Notes: generated from the sequence alone by a model not told the origin. Counted from the stretch's first letter, positions 33,354 to 46,424 are shown. The stretch: DNA of 64,000 bases from Carya illinoinensis (GCF_018687715.1 NC_056755.1:19598001-19662000); one strand, 5' to 3'. Made by a program: numbers and translations.

Positions 33354-33458
33354 TCTATAAGCCACCACACAACCGAAAGCCTCTCTAGAAAACGGGGATT
33401 TTTTCTGCTAAAATTCAAAACTTAATATCAGAAAACAAAAATGCTACAGAGAAGCCTC

Positions 33459-33470
33459 TTTATATATAGC
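33459..33470 (-). promoter_or_regulatory. candidate TATA box of dihydroorotase
   Basis: The minus strand reads GCTATATATAAAG about 110 nt upstream of the ATG at 33353, a usual distance for a plant TATA box plus a short leader. A (TA)n tract (33505-33535) lies 35-75 bp further upstream. The assignment rests on sequence and position only. Confidence 0.55.
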
Positions 33471-33498
33471 AGACTCCGCACACCCCAACGTGGAGTCC

Positions 33499-33504
<6 letters not shown>

Positions 33505-33535
<31 letters not shown>
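33505..33535. repeat. (TA)n microsatellite
   Basis: About 15 TA units lie just upstream of the dihydroorotase TATA box. Confidence 0.95.
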
Positions 33536-33539
<4 letters not shown>

Positions 33540-33541
<2 letters not shown>

Positions 33542-34680
33542 TAAAAATAGAAGTTCGCAAGTAGCGAAATTTTTCTGGTCTGGTAGTTAGTCTTTCTTCT
33601 TCTTCAACCGAATAGTATTTCTGGTTCTGGTCGCATTTCTTCTTCTTTCTGTAACATTTATGTTCTGATCGTATTTCTTCTTCTTTCTACTTCTTCAGCC
33701 TAATAGCATTCCGTTGGGGGTGGAACTGCACACTCCAAGACGCAAACTCAGAACTGACAAGGCATCTTGTTGAAGCCACTCATTGTACTTGATTATTTAA
33801 GCCCAATGACAAAGAAATCTGTGCAGTTGAACAACTTGGATATGCATATGCTGCCACCACCACCTCCTCCTCCTCATCCAATTCCGCCAACATCTACACC
33901 AAAACCACTACCATGTCCAGACCCTCCACCAAAACTACTACTACCCCAACATCGCCACCAAAACTACAATGTCAATCACATTTGTTATATGATTGAAAAA
34001 TCAAACAGATAAAATAAACCAATCCAAATTCAAGCAAAATTAACATAAAAATGACAAAGAAATAACCCTCTCTCTCTCTCTACAGACTTATGGAAGGGAA
34101 ATAAATACTCGAAAATTCACAGACCAAATACGAAATGGAAGGGAAGCTGAAGGTCGAAGGAAAAGGGAAGGGAAATATCCCACCCGCCTGGGTATTTGGT
34201 GGCTCGCCAGAACGAGATTGAGAAAGAGAAGCCTTTCCGTTGAGACCGTGGTCGGCGAGCGAGCTTTGCCTGAGAAATCTTTCCGTCGAACGGCTGAAGG
34301 AGATAGAGTGGAGGAGTTCAGTTTGCCTGAGAAGAAAGCGGAGTGAATGAGTGAGCTGTTATTCCTTCCGCGGGTGAGTATACGGAGAAGAGAAGCTGGG
34401 TTTGAAATAAGGGTAAAAATTGTAATTTCAGAATGGGGAAGTCCCGAATAGTGATTTCGAAGGCTGGGAATTTCCAGCCACTATCATTAAAAAGGAAAAT
34501 ATTTCTTTTATTATTATTTGGCATTCGAATGATAACTTTCAAATGCTGCCAAACGTTGTGAGTGAAGGTGAAAACTGCAGATGTTACTTGATAGCTCTTT
34601 CACAAAGTTGAAAGATAGGAATTCACGATCAATCATATCTGAGTACATCTCCCCCAAAGGTTCCATAATCATACAGAACA
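33540..34680. other. upstream flank of dihydroorotase
   Basis: No gene is recognised. The stretch holds a CCN-rich patch (33850-33965) that reads as proline-rich in one frame and several pyrimidine-rich tracts. Confidence 0.35.
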
Positions 34681-35055
34681 TCACACATGAGCATAAAAGA
34701 ACACATCAAGCGTGTGAATGAAATTAGATAGGAGCCAATTGAAGGAAATCAAGGACATCACGAATACGATGACAAAATGGAAGGCCAAACCATAAATTAG
34801 GGCACAAACTAGAAGAGCAACTCTTCCCGAGAAACCCTCCTCGTCAATGGCACCCTTAGAGGGGATAGTGAGAACCACGATGTCGGGTTTGTGATATGAA
34901 GTCCTCAGCTTTGTCAAATCTCGGATGACGAGTGTAGAGTGCCATGTAAACCCCTCAAAGAAAGGTGAGATTTGACCATCAAAGGATTCAGGTAGAGAGT
35001 GGGAGGAAAGCCTTAATTTGGGTAGAAGCTCGTCTAGGAACATGGGAAGAACCAT
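34681..35055 (-). CDS. unrecognised 124-residue open frame
   Basis: The frame starts MVLPMFLDELLPKLRLSSHS and has a moderately polar first 80 residues. It ends in a hydrophobic segment (ALLVCALIYGLAFHFVIVFVM) that would span a membrane. I do not recognise a family. An overlapping frame at 35245-34988 is also hydrophobic. It may be a small membrane protein, a last-exon fragment or chance; the length is above most random frames nearby. Confidence 0.2.
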   Translation of the reverse strand: MVLPMFLDELLPKLRLSSHSLPESFDGQISPFFEGFTWHSTLVIRDLTKLRTSYHKPDIVVLTIPSKGAIDEEGFSGRVALLVCALIYGLAFHFVIVFVMSLISFNWLLSNFIHTLDVFFYAHV

Positions 35056-35521
35056 GTTGAGCCATTGTTGTGTGAACTGGAAGAAACAAGATCAAAAGGG
35101 TGAAGGTTGCAAGTCTCTCTTGAAAATTGAGAAGAATGCTAAGGGATGGAAACAAGGAGAGGAAATGACTCAAGAAGATGAAAGAAGTGGAGTGGGAAAA
35201 AAATGATGAGGGATTCTTGAGAAGGTGAAAGGGTGACAGCGCCATTAGTTATAATTTTGTAATAAAAGAAAAATAATGAGCACAAGAATAGTTATAGATG
35301 ATGTGGGCCAAGTCTTTAACATAACAAGAAGTTGAATATTCCAAAGCCCACAACTAAGTTCGCATAAACCTTAGCAGGGTAATGATCCCAAGAGTCGTTC
35401 ATCTGTCCCAAACTAGCAGGGTAGAGAGAAAGCATGAATTGATGAATTTTCCACATGCAAGCACGAAAGAAATAGCGAGCTAACTCGAAGAGATATTTAG
35501 AGCCTTAGAGGAATAAGCTCA

Positions 35522-35880
35522 TCTGTTGGAGTAACTCTGAGGCTTCAAGAGCCAGGGCTTATCTGCAAGCCCAAAGATTGAACCTACTAACACATATTAG
35601 ATAATATAGATAATAGATAACTGATCAAGAATGTTATCTTACCAATTTATTCGAGGAGTTTCCAAGATAAACTCTAGAGGTAGTCTTTATCACTATCTTC
35701 ATACTACTATAAATAACACCTAATGTAGCGTATTTGGCATTCATTTATATACTTATATTGAGGCTACTTCTCTCTAACTTAGGCATCAAAGTCCCATTGG
35801 GCACCTCATGCTGCCATCTCATCTATTGCAAGTCAACAGTGTAGTTGGTGGTGTGAAGCACGTCATTAACATTATTCTTG
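35522..35880 (+). mobile_element. LTR-like remnant
   Basis: The stretch has the look of an LTR R/U5 region: a TATA-like CTATAAATAACACC near 35706, then CTAACTTAGGCATCAAAG and a CCCATTGGGCACC segment about 90 bp later, as in many Gypsy LTRs. Neither TG...CA ends nor a target duplication could be fixed. Confidence 0.35.
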
Positions 35881-35940
35881 ATTATCTAAGATTCAAGGAT
35901 AAATTATATGGGTTTCATACCTATACCACTCTCGTAATTA

Positions 35941-37366
35941 GGGGTGTAAAAATAAATTAAAAAATCAGACTGAATTAGTGGACTCAGTTTGGTTCATAAC
36001 TAGTCCGGTACCAGTTCTTAAGAATCGAAATCGGTCCTAAACTGACTTGATATTGATTTTTTGAAATCCATTTTGAACCAAATCAGACTAGTATATATAT
36101 ATATATTTTTAATTTTAATAATATATATAATTTTATATATTTTATTATGTGCTAAATCACTAATTAATATAACATGAAGTTTTAATTTTATTATTAAGTC
36201 TATTAATCTTATAACATAAAATTAATATAACATTTTATATAACTAAGACACTACTTATACTATACTAATATAATTAAACACTAATTATACTATTTTAATC
36301 TTATGATTCAAGTCTGTTAATCTCACTAATAATTTATACAGAGCCTCTTCTCAACGAGTAAGCCGTTTTCAAGAGTTAAACGGCAATGAATCAAATTCCA
36401 ACACGTCAGCAATCCACATGTAAAATCTATGAGCCCCATTGTAGTATAGTAAAATCAAATACACGGTAAAATCAAATACCCTCCCTCCTGAGCCCCCATT
36501 ACCCACAATGCTACAACTCCCTCTACACTCCACACTAACGCAAGTAACCCTATATGCACTCCACACTGCCACACTGTTGCAGCTCGTCTCATTCAACTTC
36601 TATCTCCAGCCCGTTGTACCCTTCACCCATAGCAGCCCATTAGCCCCGTGAACTTCTCAGGCCCCTCGTACCTTTCAGCAAGTTGCCCTCCTTTAGCCAT
36701 CGCATGAAAATCCACAAAAATCGATTCTTTAGTAATCCACTAAACCCACAAAAATTGGAACAATCTGGAATGGGTTTTTGTTTTCATGGGATTGATGCTC
36801 TCTTCAATCATATATGGAAACCCACAAAAATTGGTTCTGGAATGGGCTTTTAGGTTTTCCTCAAAGTTTTACCTATAGAGGAAGGGAGGAAGGGATGGGG
36901 CTAGGGCTGAGGGGGTTGGGGGGAGGGGGGGTTAGGGCTCGAGGGAGTGGAGTTCATGGTTCATAAGGGAGAGGAGAGAGAGCGGGAGGGAGGGTAAATG
37001 GGATCTCAATCCTCTGTCGTGCAACCACATTGTTGGTAAATGAAGGGTCTATGTGTCACATTTTTATTGGATGCCGTTTTTTAGTAAAGGAGGGTGTGGC
37101 CTGCAGGAAGATATTCCCTAATTTATACACTACTCATATCATATTAGTATAATTAGACACTAATGAATTTGTAATTGTTAATTATAAATACTAAATTCTA
37201 ATAATTAAGTTTAGTGTTAAAAAAAATATAATACTAAACTTATGTAGTGCCTCATGAAAACTGTAAACTAATTAAACTTACTAAAAAAAATATAATACTA
37301 AACTTACTAAACTGTAAACTAGACCGGATCGAAGCGAAATTAAAAAAATCGAAAGTTTCAGTTTTA
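35941..37366. mobile_element. left part of AT-rich GGTTCGG-type repeat
   Basis: It starts AGGGGTGTAAAAATAAATT and contains GGTTCATAACTAGTCCGGTACC-type degenerate GGTT/CCGG motifs, then a very AT-rich core with TTAATATAACAT repeats. A GC-richer block (36340-37110) looks like a further insertion. The matching right end is at 46537-46646, across the LINE. No duplication was found, so the class is uncertain. Confidence 0.4.
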
Positions 37367-37382
37367 GTGATGAATCAATCTA
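37367..37382 (+). repeat. LINE target-site duplication, left copy
   Basis: GTGATGAATCAATCTA, identical to 46521-46536. Confidence 0.93.
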
Positions 37383-39029
37383 GAAAAGTTCAAATACTGC
37401 TTTGAAAGAGTCCTCCCTTTCCTTTCGGAGAAAGAGTGAGGTTGTCTAGTGCCTTTGGTCTCAAAGGTTTTACGTCTCACACCCTGTGAGTTTTAAGTTT
37501 GTTACTTAGTTTCTGTATCTAGTGCTCTTTGTATATCATGAATGGGAGTGATCGAATGGAGGCAGAGGATTTGGCAAAGAGGTGGGAGAGACTTCACCTA
37601 TCGAAGGAAGAAAAGTCTTGTTTTCACGTCAAATAAGATTTTTCAAAGGAGGAGGAAAGAAGAGGAAAGCACTGTATAGTCGGAAGAGCGATGACAAAAA
37701 GGAATTAATAGTGAAGTGTTCAGAATCACAATGTCTCGAATCTGGAGGTTGGAAGGCTGGGTCAGGTTTAAAGAGTTGGGAGACCAAAGTTTTCTGATCG
37801 AGTTCAAAACTCAAGTAGACAAGGAGAAAGTTCTCAATGGCCGTCCCTGGTTTTTTGACAGACACCTCCTCATGCTGTTAGACGTGGATGGAACAGTATC
37901 AATAAACGAACTACAATTTGCTTATGAACCATTCTGGGTTCAGCTCCACAATCTGCCACTAGCCACCATGACAGAAGAACTTGGAGAACAGTTTTCTGCA
38001 TCCATTGGAAACGTGATATGGGTGGACATTGAAGCAGATGGACGTGCATGGGGGAGAACCTTGAGAGTAAGGGTAGCAGTGGACATCCATAAACCTCCTC
38101 TGAGAGGGAAATGGATAAAATTTGGAGAAAAGAAGCACTGAATTTTGCTTAAGTATGAAAGACTGCAGAACTTCTGCTTTCAATGTGGGGTACTTTTTCA
38201 CAAAGGAAAAGATTGCACCAAACTGCGGCCTGAGCATCGAAGTGAGGAGGAAGCTCCAACACAGTTTGGGCCCTGGCTCCATGGGCAACCGAGGAACATA
38301 AACATCTTTGACAGTTGCAGGTATGGTGGCTCCGGCGGGGAGAAAAAACAGCATGGGGAACAGCAAAGAGATAGAGCGGGAGGTGTCAGAGAAGAGACAT
38401 GGCAAAACTCTCAACCTGTCAATCAATAGGCTAAGACAGAAAAGCAGGAAAGTTTACCAGTGAAAAAGAAGGAAAATGGTTTTTGAGCTTGCAGCACACA
38501 ACAGTTAAATGAAGGAAGCTCGGATAAAGGTAACTATCTTGGTCCTTACCTAGAGGTCCTTAACCCAGTTCAGCCCAAAAGTGAACTTTTAGAACACAAT
38601 GAGATAATGCACGACCATGGAAATAGTGTAGCGGAGGAAAACACTAGTTCCCAAAGTCCACAGGGTCCTAACGCGAGAATGGACATAGAGCCTGACTTAA
38701 CAACACCTAGAGGAATAGGGGTTGATATTAATACTATGGCACACGTGTAACAACCCGTTAGAAATTTAATTGTGAAATTTCTATTAGCTTTAGGAACCTC
38801 GTGAAGACCTCATAAGTTTTCACGAATCCATTAATCGTATAAGTTTTGGTCTAACTATATAGTTAGTGTTATTATTTACTATGGTATCCAAAGTGTGTTT
38901 TTGATTATTGGAGATAGTTAGAAGTATCAAAATGTATTATGGTTTGTGCCATTAGACTCAGAGGGTTATTTAAGGTCTTATGGTGCAATAACACTTTTTC
39001 ATATTTTCGGACGAAACGTCTGCTCAAAA

Positions 39030-39160
39030 CTGTAGATATTATTGGATAAAAATATCTTGAGCTAATTTTTGTAGATATTATTGGATAAAAATATTTTAAA
39101 CTAATTTTGTGGATATTATTGGATAAAAATATTTTAAGCTAATGTTGTGGATATTATTGG
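39030..39160. repeat. 38-bp tandem repeat in solo LTR
   Basis: At least three units of a TAGATATTATTGGATAAAAA-type motif lie head to tail, with a partial fourth. Confidence 0.85.
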
Positions 39161-39164
39161 GTGA

Positions 39165-39262
39165 GAGAGTCCTACACTTAACTCTCACTTCTGGTAAGAG
39201 AGTCACACACTTAACTCTCACTTCGGGTAAGAGAGTCATACACTTAACTCTCACTCCAGCCT
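39165..39262. repeat. 33-bp tandem repeat in solo LTR
   Basis: Three units of GAGAGTCNTACACTTAACTC with a TCACTTCNGGTAA end. The 33-bp period keeps one frame open (repeating HLTLTSGKRV), but no gene is implied. Confidence 0.9.
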
Positions 39263-40850
39263 CATATCTTCCATATCTCATCCATAAGTATCTCCAGCCA
39301 CCCTTTCCCATAAAATTATCTTCATTTACACTTTCTATTAAAAGAATATCAAACTCTCTCTCTCTCGAACAACTTTTAGGTATTCTTTTGCACGCCTATT
39401 TCGAAGCTTCTGTAAGTGTTTTATCATAAAGTCTCCTTCATATAAGTTGTTCCTTTTTTAGTTTAGTTTACGTGGATATCTTATTTGCCCCATTTGAAGA
39501 TCATTTGGTCAGTCAAATATTGTGTAAACTATAGAAAGGTCATTCTGGGAGATAAACTGGAGAATATGTTATAGTTTGGAGTTTTTGACCAAGTTAATGG
39601 ATAGATATTGGTCCGAAATTTTTATGGAGTATTGTTAACATGTGTATATGATTATTGGTTGAGGATGTTTTCATGATTAAAGGTTTTGATGAAAGATTTT
39701 CTTAGATTTAGAAACTTAGAAACTGGAAGAGGAAAAACAGTTTCTGTTTTGAGAAAGTTTAACTCTTTGGTGGTCTAAACCTATTCCAATGACTTTGATA
39801 ATTTTATTGGAGGATTCTAAGCATCTTATATACATGTTATATTATTATTTTGAAGATATTTGATGTTAGTTTTAAAGATATGAAATTTTATGCAAAGACA
39901 TATTCAAATAAGCCAAAGTGTGGATGTTCTTGGCTAAATTTATGTTTTGGTTAATTTTTAACCATGTGATCTTGAATTAGAAGCTTATATATGTTTTAGA
40001 ACATCTTTTTAAACCATGTGATGGTTTGGTTTGAAGATCACATATTTATAAGTCATAAATCAAAAGGTTGATCAAAACAAGTTGGAAACAAAAATCAATA
40101 GAAATAGCATATGGGAATTTCGGCCCTATGGAGTTTTAATAGTTGTGATTAGTTTTAAATTTTTCTAAATTGATATTTGAATTGAGGATAAAATTTACAT
40201 GACGCATGTAAATTTTGGTGACTTTTGGAGTTAGTATGCAAAATCCTTAAGTTATGGGTAAAACGGTCATTTTCCTACATGTAGAGAGTAAAATGAAAAT
40301 TTTACTCTTTAAGTTAGTATTTTCCATATTTTAATTTATTAGTGATTTAGTGCTAACTTTTATAATCACTAATTACAGTTCCTCATGATCGCGTTTAAGG
40401 TTTTATAAGAAACGCGGAGATCGAAGTAAGTTAGGTTTTAACTTACTAGCAGTCTACTGTGTATGTGTGCTAAGTAAAGGAACTATAGTGTATGTATGTA
40501 TGTTATCATATATGTCATGCCATGCCAAGTTATCACGTAATTTTCTGTTATACAGAATTTATTTCGTCATCAGTTTTTATCTGTCACATAATATATTCTG
40601 TCATGTATTGTTATACATTACGAGTACGTCATGCTAAGTATGTCATTTATTACATGTATGTCGAGTCATGTAATATTCACTGTTGCAAATATGTCATGTT
40701 AAATATGTTGTCTATTATATATTATATCATGTTAGGAAATGTTTCTATCTCAAGTTGGTCATGTATTTCAAGTTATGTTCAAGTCACGTTATGTTACGTC
40801 AGGGCTTCAGTCTTTTTGTATTCCAGTCATGTTTCATATTGAGTTTGTGT

Positions 40851-41103
40851 AGAATACATGGAGCCACAACAACTGTGGAGTATGTATTTACACGTAGAAT
40901 ACATGGGGCCACAACAACTGTGGAGTATGTATTTTTCATGTTAAGTCAATTTTGTGTAGAATACATGGGGCCACAACAACTGTGGAGTATGTATCTACAC
41001 GTAGAATACATGGAGCCACAACAACTGTGGAGTATGTATTTTTCATGTTAAGTCAAGTTTGCGTAGAATACATGGGGCCACAACAACTGTGAAGTATGTA
41101 TTT
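40851..41103. repeat. hairpin-forming higher-order repeat in solo LTR
   Basis: Five units of AGAATACATGG(A/G)GCCACA to TGTGGAGTATGTATT start at 40851, 40896, 40957, 41002 and 41063. Short (ACACGT-type) and long (TTTCATGTTAAGTCAA-type) spacers alternate, so the true period is a 106-bp dimer. Each unit is self-complementary: AATACAT with ATGTATT outside and CCACA with TGTGG inside. Confidence 0.92.
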
Positions 41104-41104
41104 T

Positions 41105-41310
41105 TTATGTTAAGTCAAGTTTCAGAACAAGTTCATGATAAGTCAAGTTTCATATCACGTTCATGTTAAGTCAAGTTTTAGAACAAATTCATGATAAGTT
41201 AAGTTTCATATCATGTTCATGTTAATTCAAGTTTCAGAGCAAGTTCATGCTAAGTCAAGTTTCAGATTAAGTTCATGTCAAGTCAAGTTCAGTTCATGTT
41301 TCAATTTAAG
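41105..41310. repeat. AAGTTCATG/AAGTCAAG repeat field in solo LTR
   Basis: Degenerate units of TAAGTCAAGTTTCAGAACAA and TTCATG alternate at a period of about 56 bp. Confidence 0.8.
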
Positions 41311-42304
41311 TTATGTCAATTATGCTATGTTGTACGCCAAGTTATGCTTTAATTACTTATGAATTTGATTATGCATTTATGTTTTTACTGTCATCCATGC
41401 ATCATTAGCTTGTATGGAAGTTTTTTGTTAACTTACTGAGATTTGTAATCAAATCTCACTTTGGTAGTCCCAACTACCATTCCCCCCGAATGGTAGATCT
41501 TGTTACAGGACCTGAAAGAGAATCAGGAGTTGATCAACTAGACACAGTTGACTAAGCGACGGTGACGTCAATGTTAATATAATAGTTAACGTAAATTACT
41601 ACTTGTACGATGGAGTTGTATCTCTAGTACTTTTTGGATCATAACCATTTTGGACTAGTGTTGTGATCTTAGTTGTTCAATGGGTCTGTATGTATGAAAT
41701 ATGTTTTAAGCATTTGAGATATTTTCAATTTGGTGCATAGTATTGCTAAAGAAAAAAATTATCCGCTGCGAATATTGCATAATGTTATATGCATGTTAGG
41801 AACATTGCATCTTATATGTCATGAACGGGGGCAAGTAACCTTGTGTTGCATGTCTCAACGCTTCAAATGTTCGTCCGATCCCAAACAAAATTTGGGGGCG
41901 TCACAACACGTGCTAAACAGTGAAGTGAACATAACAACAGCTAAAAGTAAGGAGGGGTCTAAGGAGGGGCAATGTGGTCCTAAGGTCAAGAAATCTAGCA
42001 TTAGCAAAAAGACAGATTACCAGCAAGCAGAAGGTGAATATAGGACACAAGGTACAGCTAGTTTGAAGAATAAGACTAAGAAATGGAAAAGAATTGCAAG
42101 ACAAGGAGGTTCATACAATGAAGAGAATGAGGCAGAGCTTCTGGCTGATATCTCTAACCAGGCTTTGAGAACTAATTACAAGAGGGGGTGTAAGAGGAGG
42201 GTATATGAGGATGTTCCTGGTATAAAAAGAACAAAGAGATTTGATGACAACAAGGAAAACCACAATGAAATGGCAGAGGCTGGTACCCAGCCCTGCCAAC
42301 CCCA

Positions 42305-45300
42305 ATGAGCATACTAGTTTGGAACTGCCGAGGGCTTGGGAACCCTCAGACAGTTAGTGTCCTTAGAAATTTAACTAAGGAAAAGTGGTCCAACTTAGTT
42401 TTCCTTGTGGAAACTAAGAGCAGAAAATCAAGACTTGAAGAGGTGAGAAGGAGCTTGAAGATGGAGGGTTGTTTTGCTATGGCCTGTGTGGGAATGAGTG
42501 GAGGCATTGCATTACTTTGGAAGGAAGCCTGTCAGGTCAAAATAATCAACTACACAAGATGGCACATTAGTGCACTAATTCAAGAAGGAGATCCTGGACC
42601 AACTTGGCAATTCACAGGGTTCTATGGACACCCTGAATCGGCAAAAAGGAGTAGTAGCTGGCAATTGTTGCAAATGCTAAAACCCTCTAGCCCCATGGCC
42701 TGGCTCTGTGCAGGTGACTTCAATGAGATACTGCACCAAAAAGAAAAAGTGGGAGGAGCAAGTAGGCCATATCGACAAATTAAATCTTTCAGAAGGGTTA
42801 TAGACTACTGTGGACTTAATGACATCCATTCACAGGGACTGAGGTTCACATGGTCCAGCAATAGAGGTGGAAAGGCCTTCATAAAAGAAAGGATTGATGG
42901 AGCCCTTGCTAACAAGGAATGGAATGATCTTTTCAAGAATGGCTTGAGTACTGCACTAGCTGCAATTCAATCTGACCACTCCCCCTAGTAATTGAAAAGC
43001 ACACAAAAGGTCCTAAAGGAAAGAAAAGAGGGAGCTGTTTTAGATATGAGGTGGCTTGGGAGATGAGAGAAGACTGTTTGAAGATAGTATCCGAGGCATG
43101 GAGGAAGGTTGGAGTAGGAGGGACAAAGACAAATCAGTTAAGATAGAAACTTGGTGCTTGTCAAAGAGACCTATAGAGTTGGAACAACAAGAGGCAACAG
43201 GAAGATCACAAGGCAATCAACAATGGAATGGCAAAAATTGGTTTCCTCCAAGAAACTGGCACAGGTGATCATCTGTCCCAAATGAAACAAATTCAGATGG
43301 AAGTGGAGAAAAACTTGACAGAGAATGACTTAAAGTGGCGACAGAGGGTAAAGCAAAACTGGTTCAAACTTGGTGATAGAAATACCAAATACTTTCATAT
43401 GCAAGCCAACCAAAGGAGGAAAACCAATACTATCAAAGCAATAGATGATCCGAATGGGAGAACTATCACTGAATAGACAGAGATTGGAGCAGTCTTCATA
43501 GGGTATTTCTCTACTCTCTTTACTACTTCTCAACCTTCTATCTTTGATGAGTGTTTAAGTGCCATGGATACTAAGCTAGCAAGTGATATGAATACCTGGC
43601 TTATGATTCCTTTCACTAGAGAGGAGATCAAAGCTACTGCTTTTCAAATGAACCCATTGGGGTCTCCTAGCCCCGATGGCTTTCCAGCCCATTTTTACCA
43701 AAAACACTGGGAAGTACTGAGTGAAGATGTGTACAAGCTAGCCCTCCAACTCCTTAATCAAGGTGGTTCCCTCTTTGAGATAAATGACACACTCATTACT
43801 CTAATTCCCAAAGTCAAGAGTCCTAGAAAAGTTGCAGAGTTTAGATCCATCAGTCTGTGTAATGTAGTGTACAAAATCATATCCAAAACAATAGCAAACA
43901 AATTGAAAGTAATTCTCCCTATGCTTATCTCTCACAACCAGAGTACCTTTGTGCCAGGCAGGTTAATCTCTGATAATACCATTGTGGCTTACGAAATATT
44001 ACACTCTATGAATACTAGAATGAAAGGAAAAAAAGGTTTCATGGCACTCAAGTTAGATATGAGTAAGACTTATGATAGGGTTGAATGGAGTTTTATAGAA
44101 GCTATCATGAAAAAGATGGAGTTCCCTAACCACTGGACAAACATCATCCAGACTTGCCTTAATTCAATGTGATATTCAATCCTCATAAATGGAGAAGCCC
44201 AACAATGTTTCTGGCCTTCCAGGGGCCTTAGACAGGGGGACCCTTTGTCCCCCTATCTGTTTATTCTTTGTGCTGAAGCTCTCACCTACCTCCTCAATAG
44301 AGCTGAGCTTTGTGGTAATCTTACACCTGTCCCAATTGGAAGAGGACCTGTCACTGTGAACCACCTTTTCTTTGTAGATGATAGCTTCTTATTCTTCAAA
44401 GCAGCCCCTGAGGAACTCAGCTGTGTCCTCAATATCCTTAACCAATATGAGAAGGCATCTGGACAGGTTTTGAACAAGGAAAAATCATCTATTTTCTTTA
44501 GCAAGAATACAAACCAGTCTTCACAGAATCAGTTATTGCAAGTAGCAGGGATTAAATCCTCTGGGACTTTTGAAAGGTACCTAGGCCTTCCTGCACTGGT
44601 GGGCAGAACCAAGGTAGCAACATTTTACTCCCTCATAGACAGGACCTGGTCTCGTATAGCCAATTGGAAGACAAAACACCTTTCTACAACTGGGAAAAAA
44701 GTCCTTCTAAAAGCAGTTTTGCAAGCCATCCCTACTTACACCATGGGGATGTTTCTTCTTCCATTGTCCATTACTAACAAACTGAATCAAATGCTCAGAA
44801 AGTTCTGGTGGGGTTTTGATGAGGAGACCTCAAAAATACAATGGGTTAGTTGGGACAAAATCAGTACTGAAAAGGGCTTAGGAGGACTTGGCTTCAGAAA
44901 TTTGAGGCTGTTCAACTTAGCATTATTTTCCAAACAAGGGTAGCGGATTCTACAAAATCCATCCTTCCTAATGGCCAGGGTACTTAAGCAAAAGTATTTT
45001 AGTAAGGTGGAATTCACAGAAGCGCAGGTGGAATCAATGCCTTCTTTTGTATGGAGAAGTATCAATGCAGGAGCAAATCTGTTAAAGAAGGGTCTCATGT
45101 AGAGGATAGGGAATGGAGCCAAAGTGAATATATGGTCTGATAGATGGATACCTCATATACATAATCACATGGTACTATCAACCTGAGATGATGAATGTTG
45201 GTGTGAAAAAGTCAGTGACCTCATAGATCCTCAAAGGCTGGAATGGGAAGACTCACTTCTCTATGAATTATTCAACCAACAGGAAATTGAGAACATTAAA

Positions 45301-46424
45301 GCTATACCTTTAAGGATGGGAGGAAGGGAAGACAGGTTGGTGTGGGAACTTGCCAACAATGGCTTATACACAGTTAAAAGTGGATATCACCTCAGTAAAG
45401 AGCTAGACAGAGAATTAAAAGGGGAGACATCAGATAGAAACAAGAATAAGTTGATTTGGAAGGCCATCTGGAAATTAGATACAACTCCCCAAACTAAGAT
45501 GTTCTTATGGCAAGCCTGCAATGAGGCTCTTCCCACCCAGGCCAATCTGAGAAAAAGGAAGATTGTGGAAGACAACACATATTTGATATGTTTGCAAGAG
45601 GTAGAAACTTCAGGTCATGCTCTATGGGGATGTAGTGCAGCCAAGGATGTGTGGAATCAAGGGGGAAAAAGGTGCAAAAGATGTCTCACCATAGTGACTT
45701 TTTCTTTGATATCTGGTCCTTTATGGTAGCTTCCATAGACCCACCAGACCTTACTAAGATAGCCATTACTGCAAGAAGAATATGGACTAGGAGGAATGAG
45801 TTCATCCATGGAAAAGGCCTCAAACATCCCACGTGTGTTTATCAACAGGCAAAAACAGAAATGATAGACTATATGGAGGCAATTAAAGAACCAACAGCTT
45901 CCAATGGCAAGGCCCTAACAAAGACCCTCACTTGGTCAAGACCTGATGCTGAAGGCTTCAAAGTCAACTGAGACTCAGCTATTAATTCAAGGGAAGGAAA
46001 AATAGGCATAGGAGTTCTTGTCAGAGATCATCAAGGTTGGGTCATTAGAGCCCTTCGTGCAAACAGGCCCCTAAAAGGATCTCCCTTTGATGCTGAAGCA
46101 TATGGTGTACTCTTAGTAGCAGTTTTTTGTAGAGAGCTTGGCCTGAATAGTATCTACTTAGAGGGGGATGGAAAACAAGTGGTGGACCTGTTGAAGAATC
46201 ACAAACTGAACTGGAGTCTAGGTGGATGCCTCATTGGAGATGCAAGACAGCTACTTAATGAATATAGTCACTGGTCTGTATCACATGTTCTTCGAGAGGC
46301 TAATTCAGTAGCTCACTATCTAGCGAAAGATGCTCTTTTGTGCTCTGAAGATGTTTATGACATAGAAGTGTGCCCATCATGTATTCGTACTATAGTTACC
46401 AAGGAAATGTTGTATACTTTCTAG
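42305..46424 (+). pseudogene. LINE ORF2 (EN, RT, zinc domain, RNase H)
   Basis: It starts MSILVWNCRGLGNPQTV. The endonuclease domain runs to 42988 with ETKSR, CAGDFNEIL and SDHSP motifs, ending at stops near 42986. The linker at 43228-43476 has WFKLGDRNTKYFHMQA. Reverse transcriptase at 43564-44943 includes NPLGSPSPDGFPAHFY, LKLDMSKTYDRVEW and FVDDSFLFF; the usual FADD is FVDD. The zinc domain is at 45316-45640. RNase H at 45960-46424 has a stop in place of the residue before its first aspartate, and keeps DAEAYGVLL and REANSVAHYLAKDAL. At least six stops or frameshifts are visible. Confidence 0.92.

Larger units (their letters stand above)
38746..41905 (+). mobile_element. 3.16-kb solo LTR with 5-bp TSD
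   Basis: The insert begins TGTAACAACCCG and ends GGGGGCGTCACA (TG...CA), and is flanked by ACACG at 38741-38745 and 41906-41910. It has no second internal LTR, primer site or coding domain, so it is a solo LTR. The termini resemble those of the Gypsy element at 47380, so both likely belong to related families. It contains four sets of short tandem repeats. Confidence 0.88.
37538..42308 (+). pseudogene. LINE ORF1, interrupted by solo LTR
   Basis: The start at 37538 reads MNGSDRMEAEDLAKRWERLH and meets a stop after about 32 codons. The DUF4283 core continues at 37716-38141 with PWFFDRHLLMLL and PFWVQLHNLPLATM, then a zinc knuckle at 38145-38430 (CFQCGVLFHKGKDC). The LTR insertion splits it at 38745/41911. 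The basic C-terminal part (41911-42308) ends in a TGA that overlaps the ORF2 ATG by 4 nt. It would bind LINE RNA. Confidence 0.85.

Noticed and set aside
33324..33368. Longer dihydroorotase start at the upstream GTG (33368) with intron 1 retained
   Set aside because: Plant nuclear genes start at ATG, and the GTATGT donor with TTATACAG acceptor gives an in-frame splice and the usual protein length.
33767..34012. Proline-rich short open frame
   Set aside because: It comes from a CCN-rich patch, is 81 codons long and has no supporting context.
40851..41103. Regularly spaced repeats resembling a CRISPR array
   Set aside because: They lie inside an LTR in plant DNA, the spacers are themselves repeated in alternation, and no cas genes exist. 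It is a tandem higher-order repeat.
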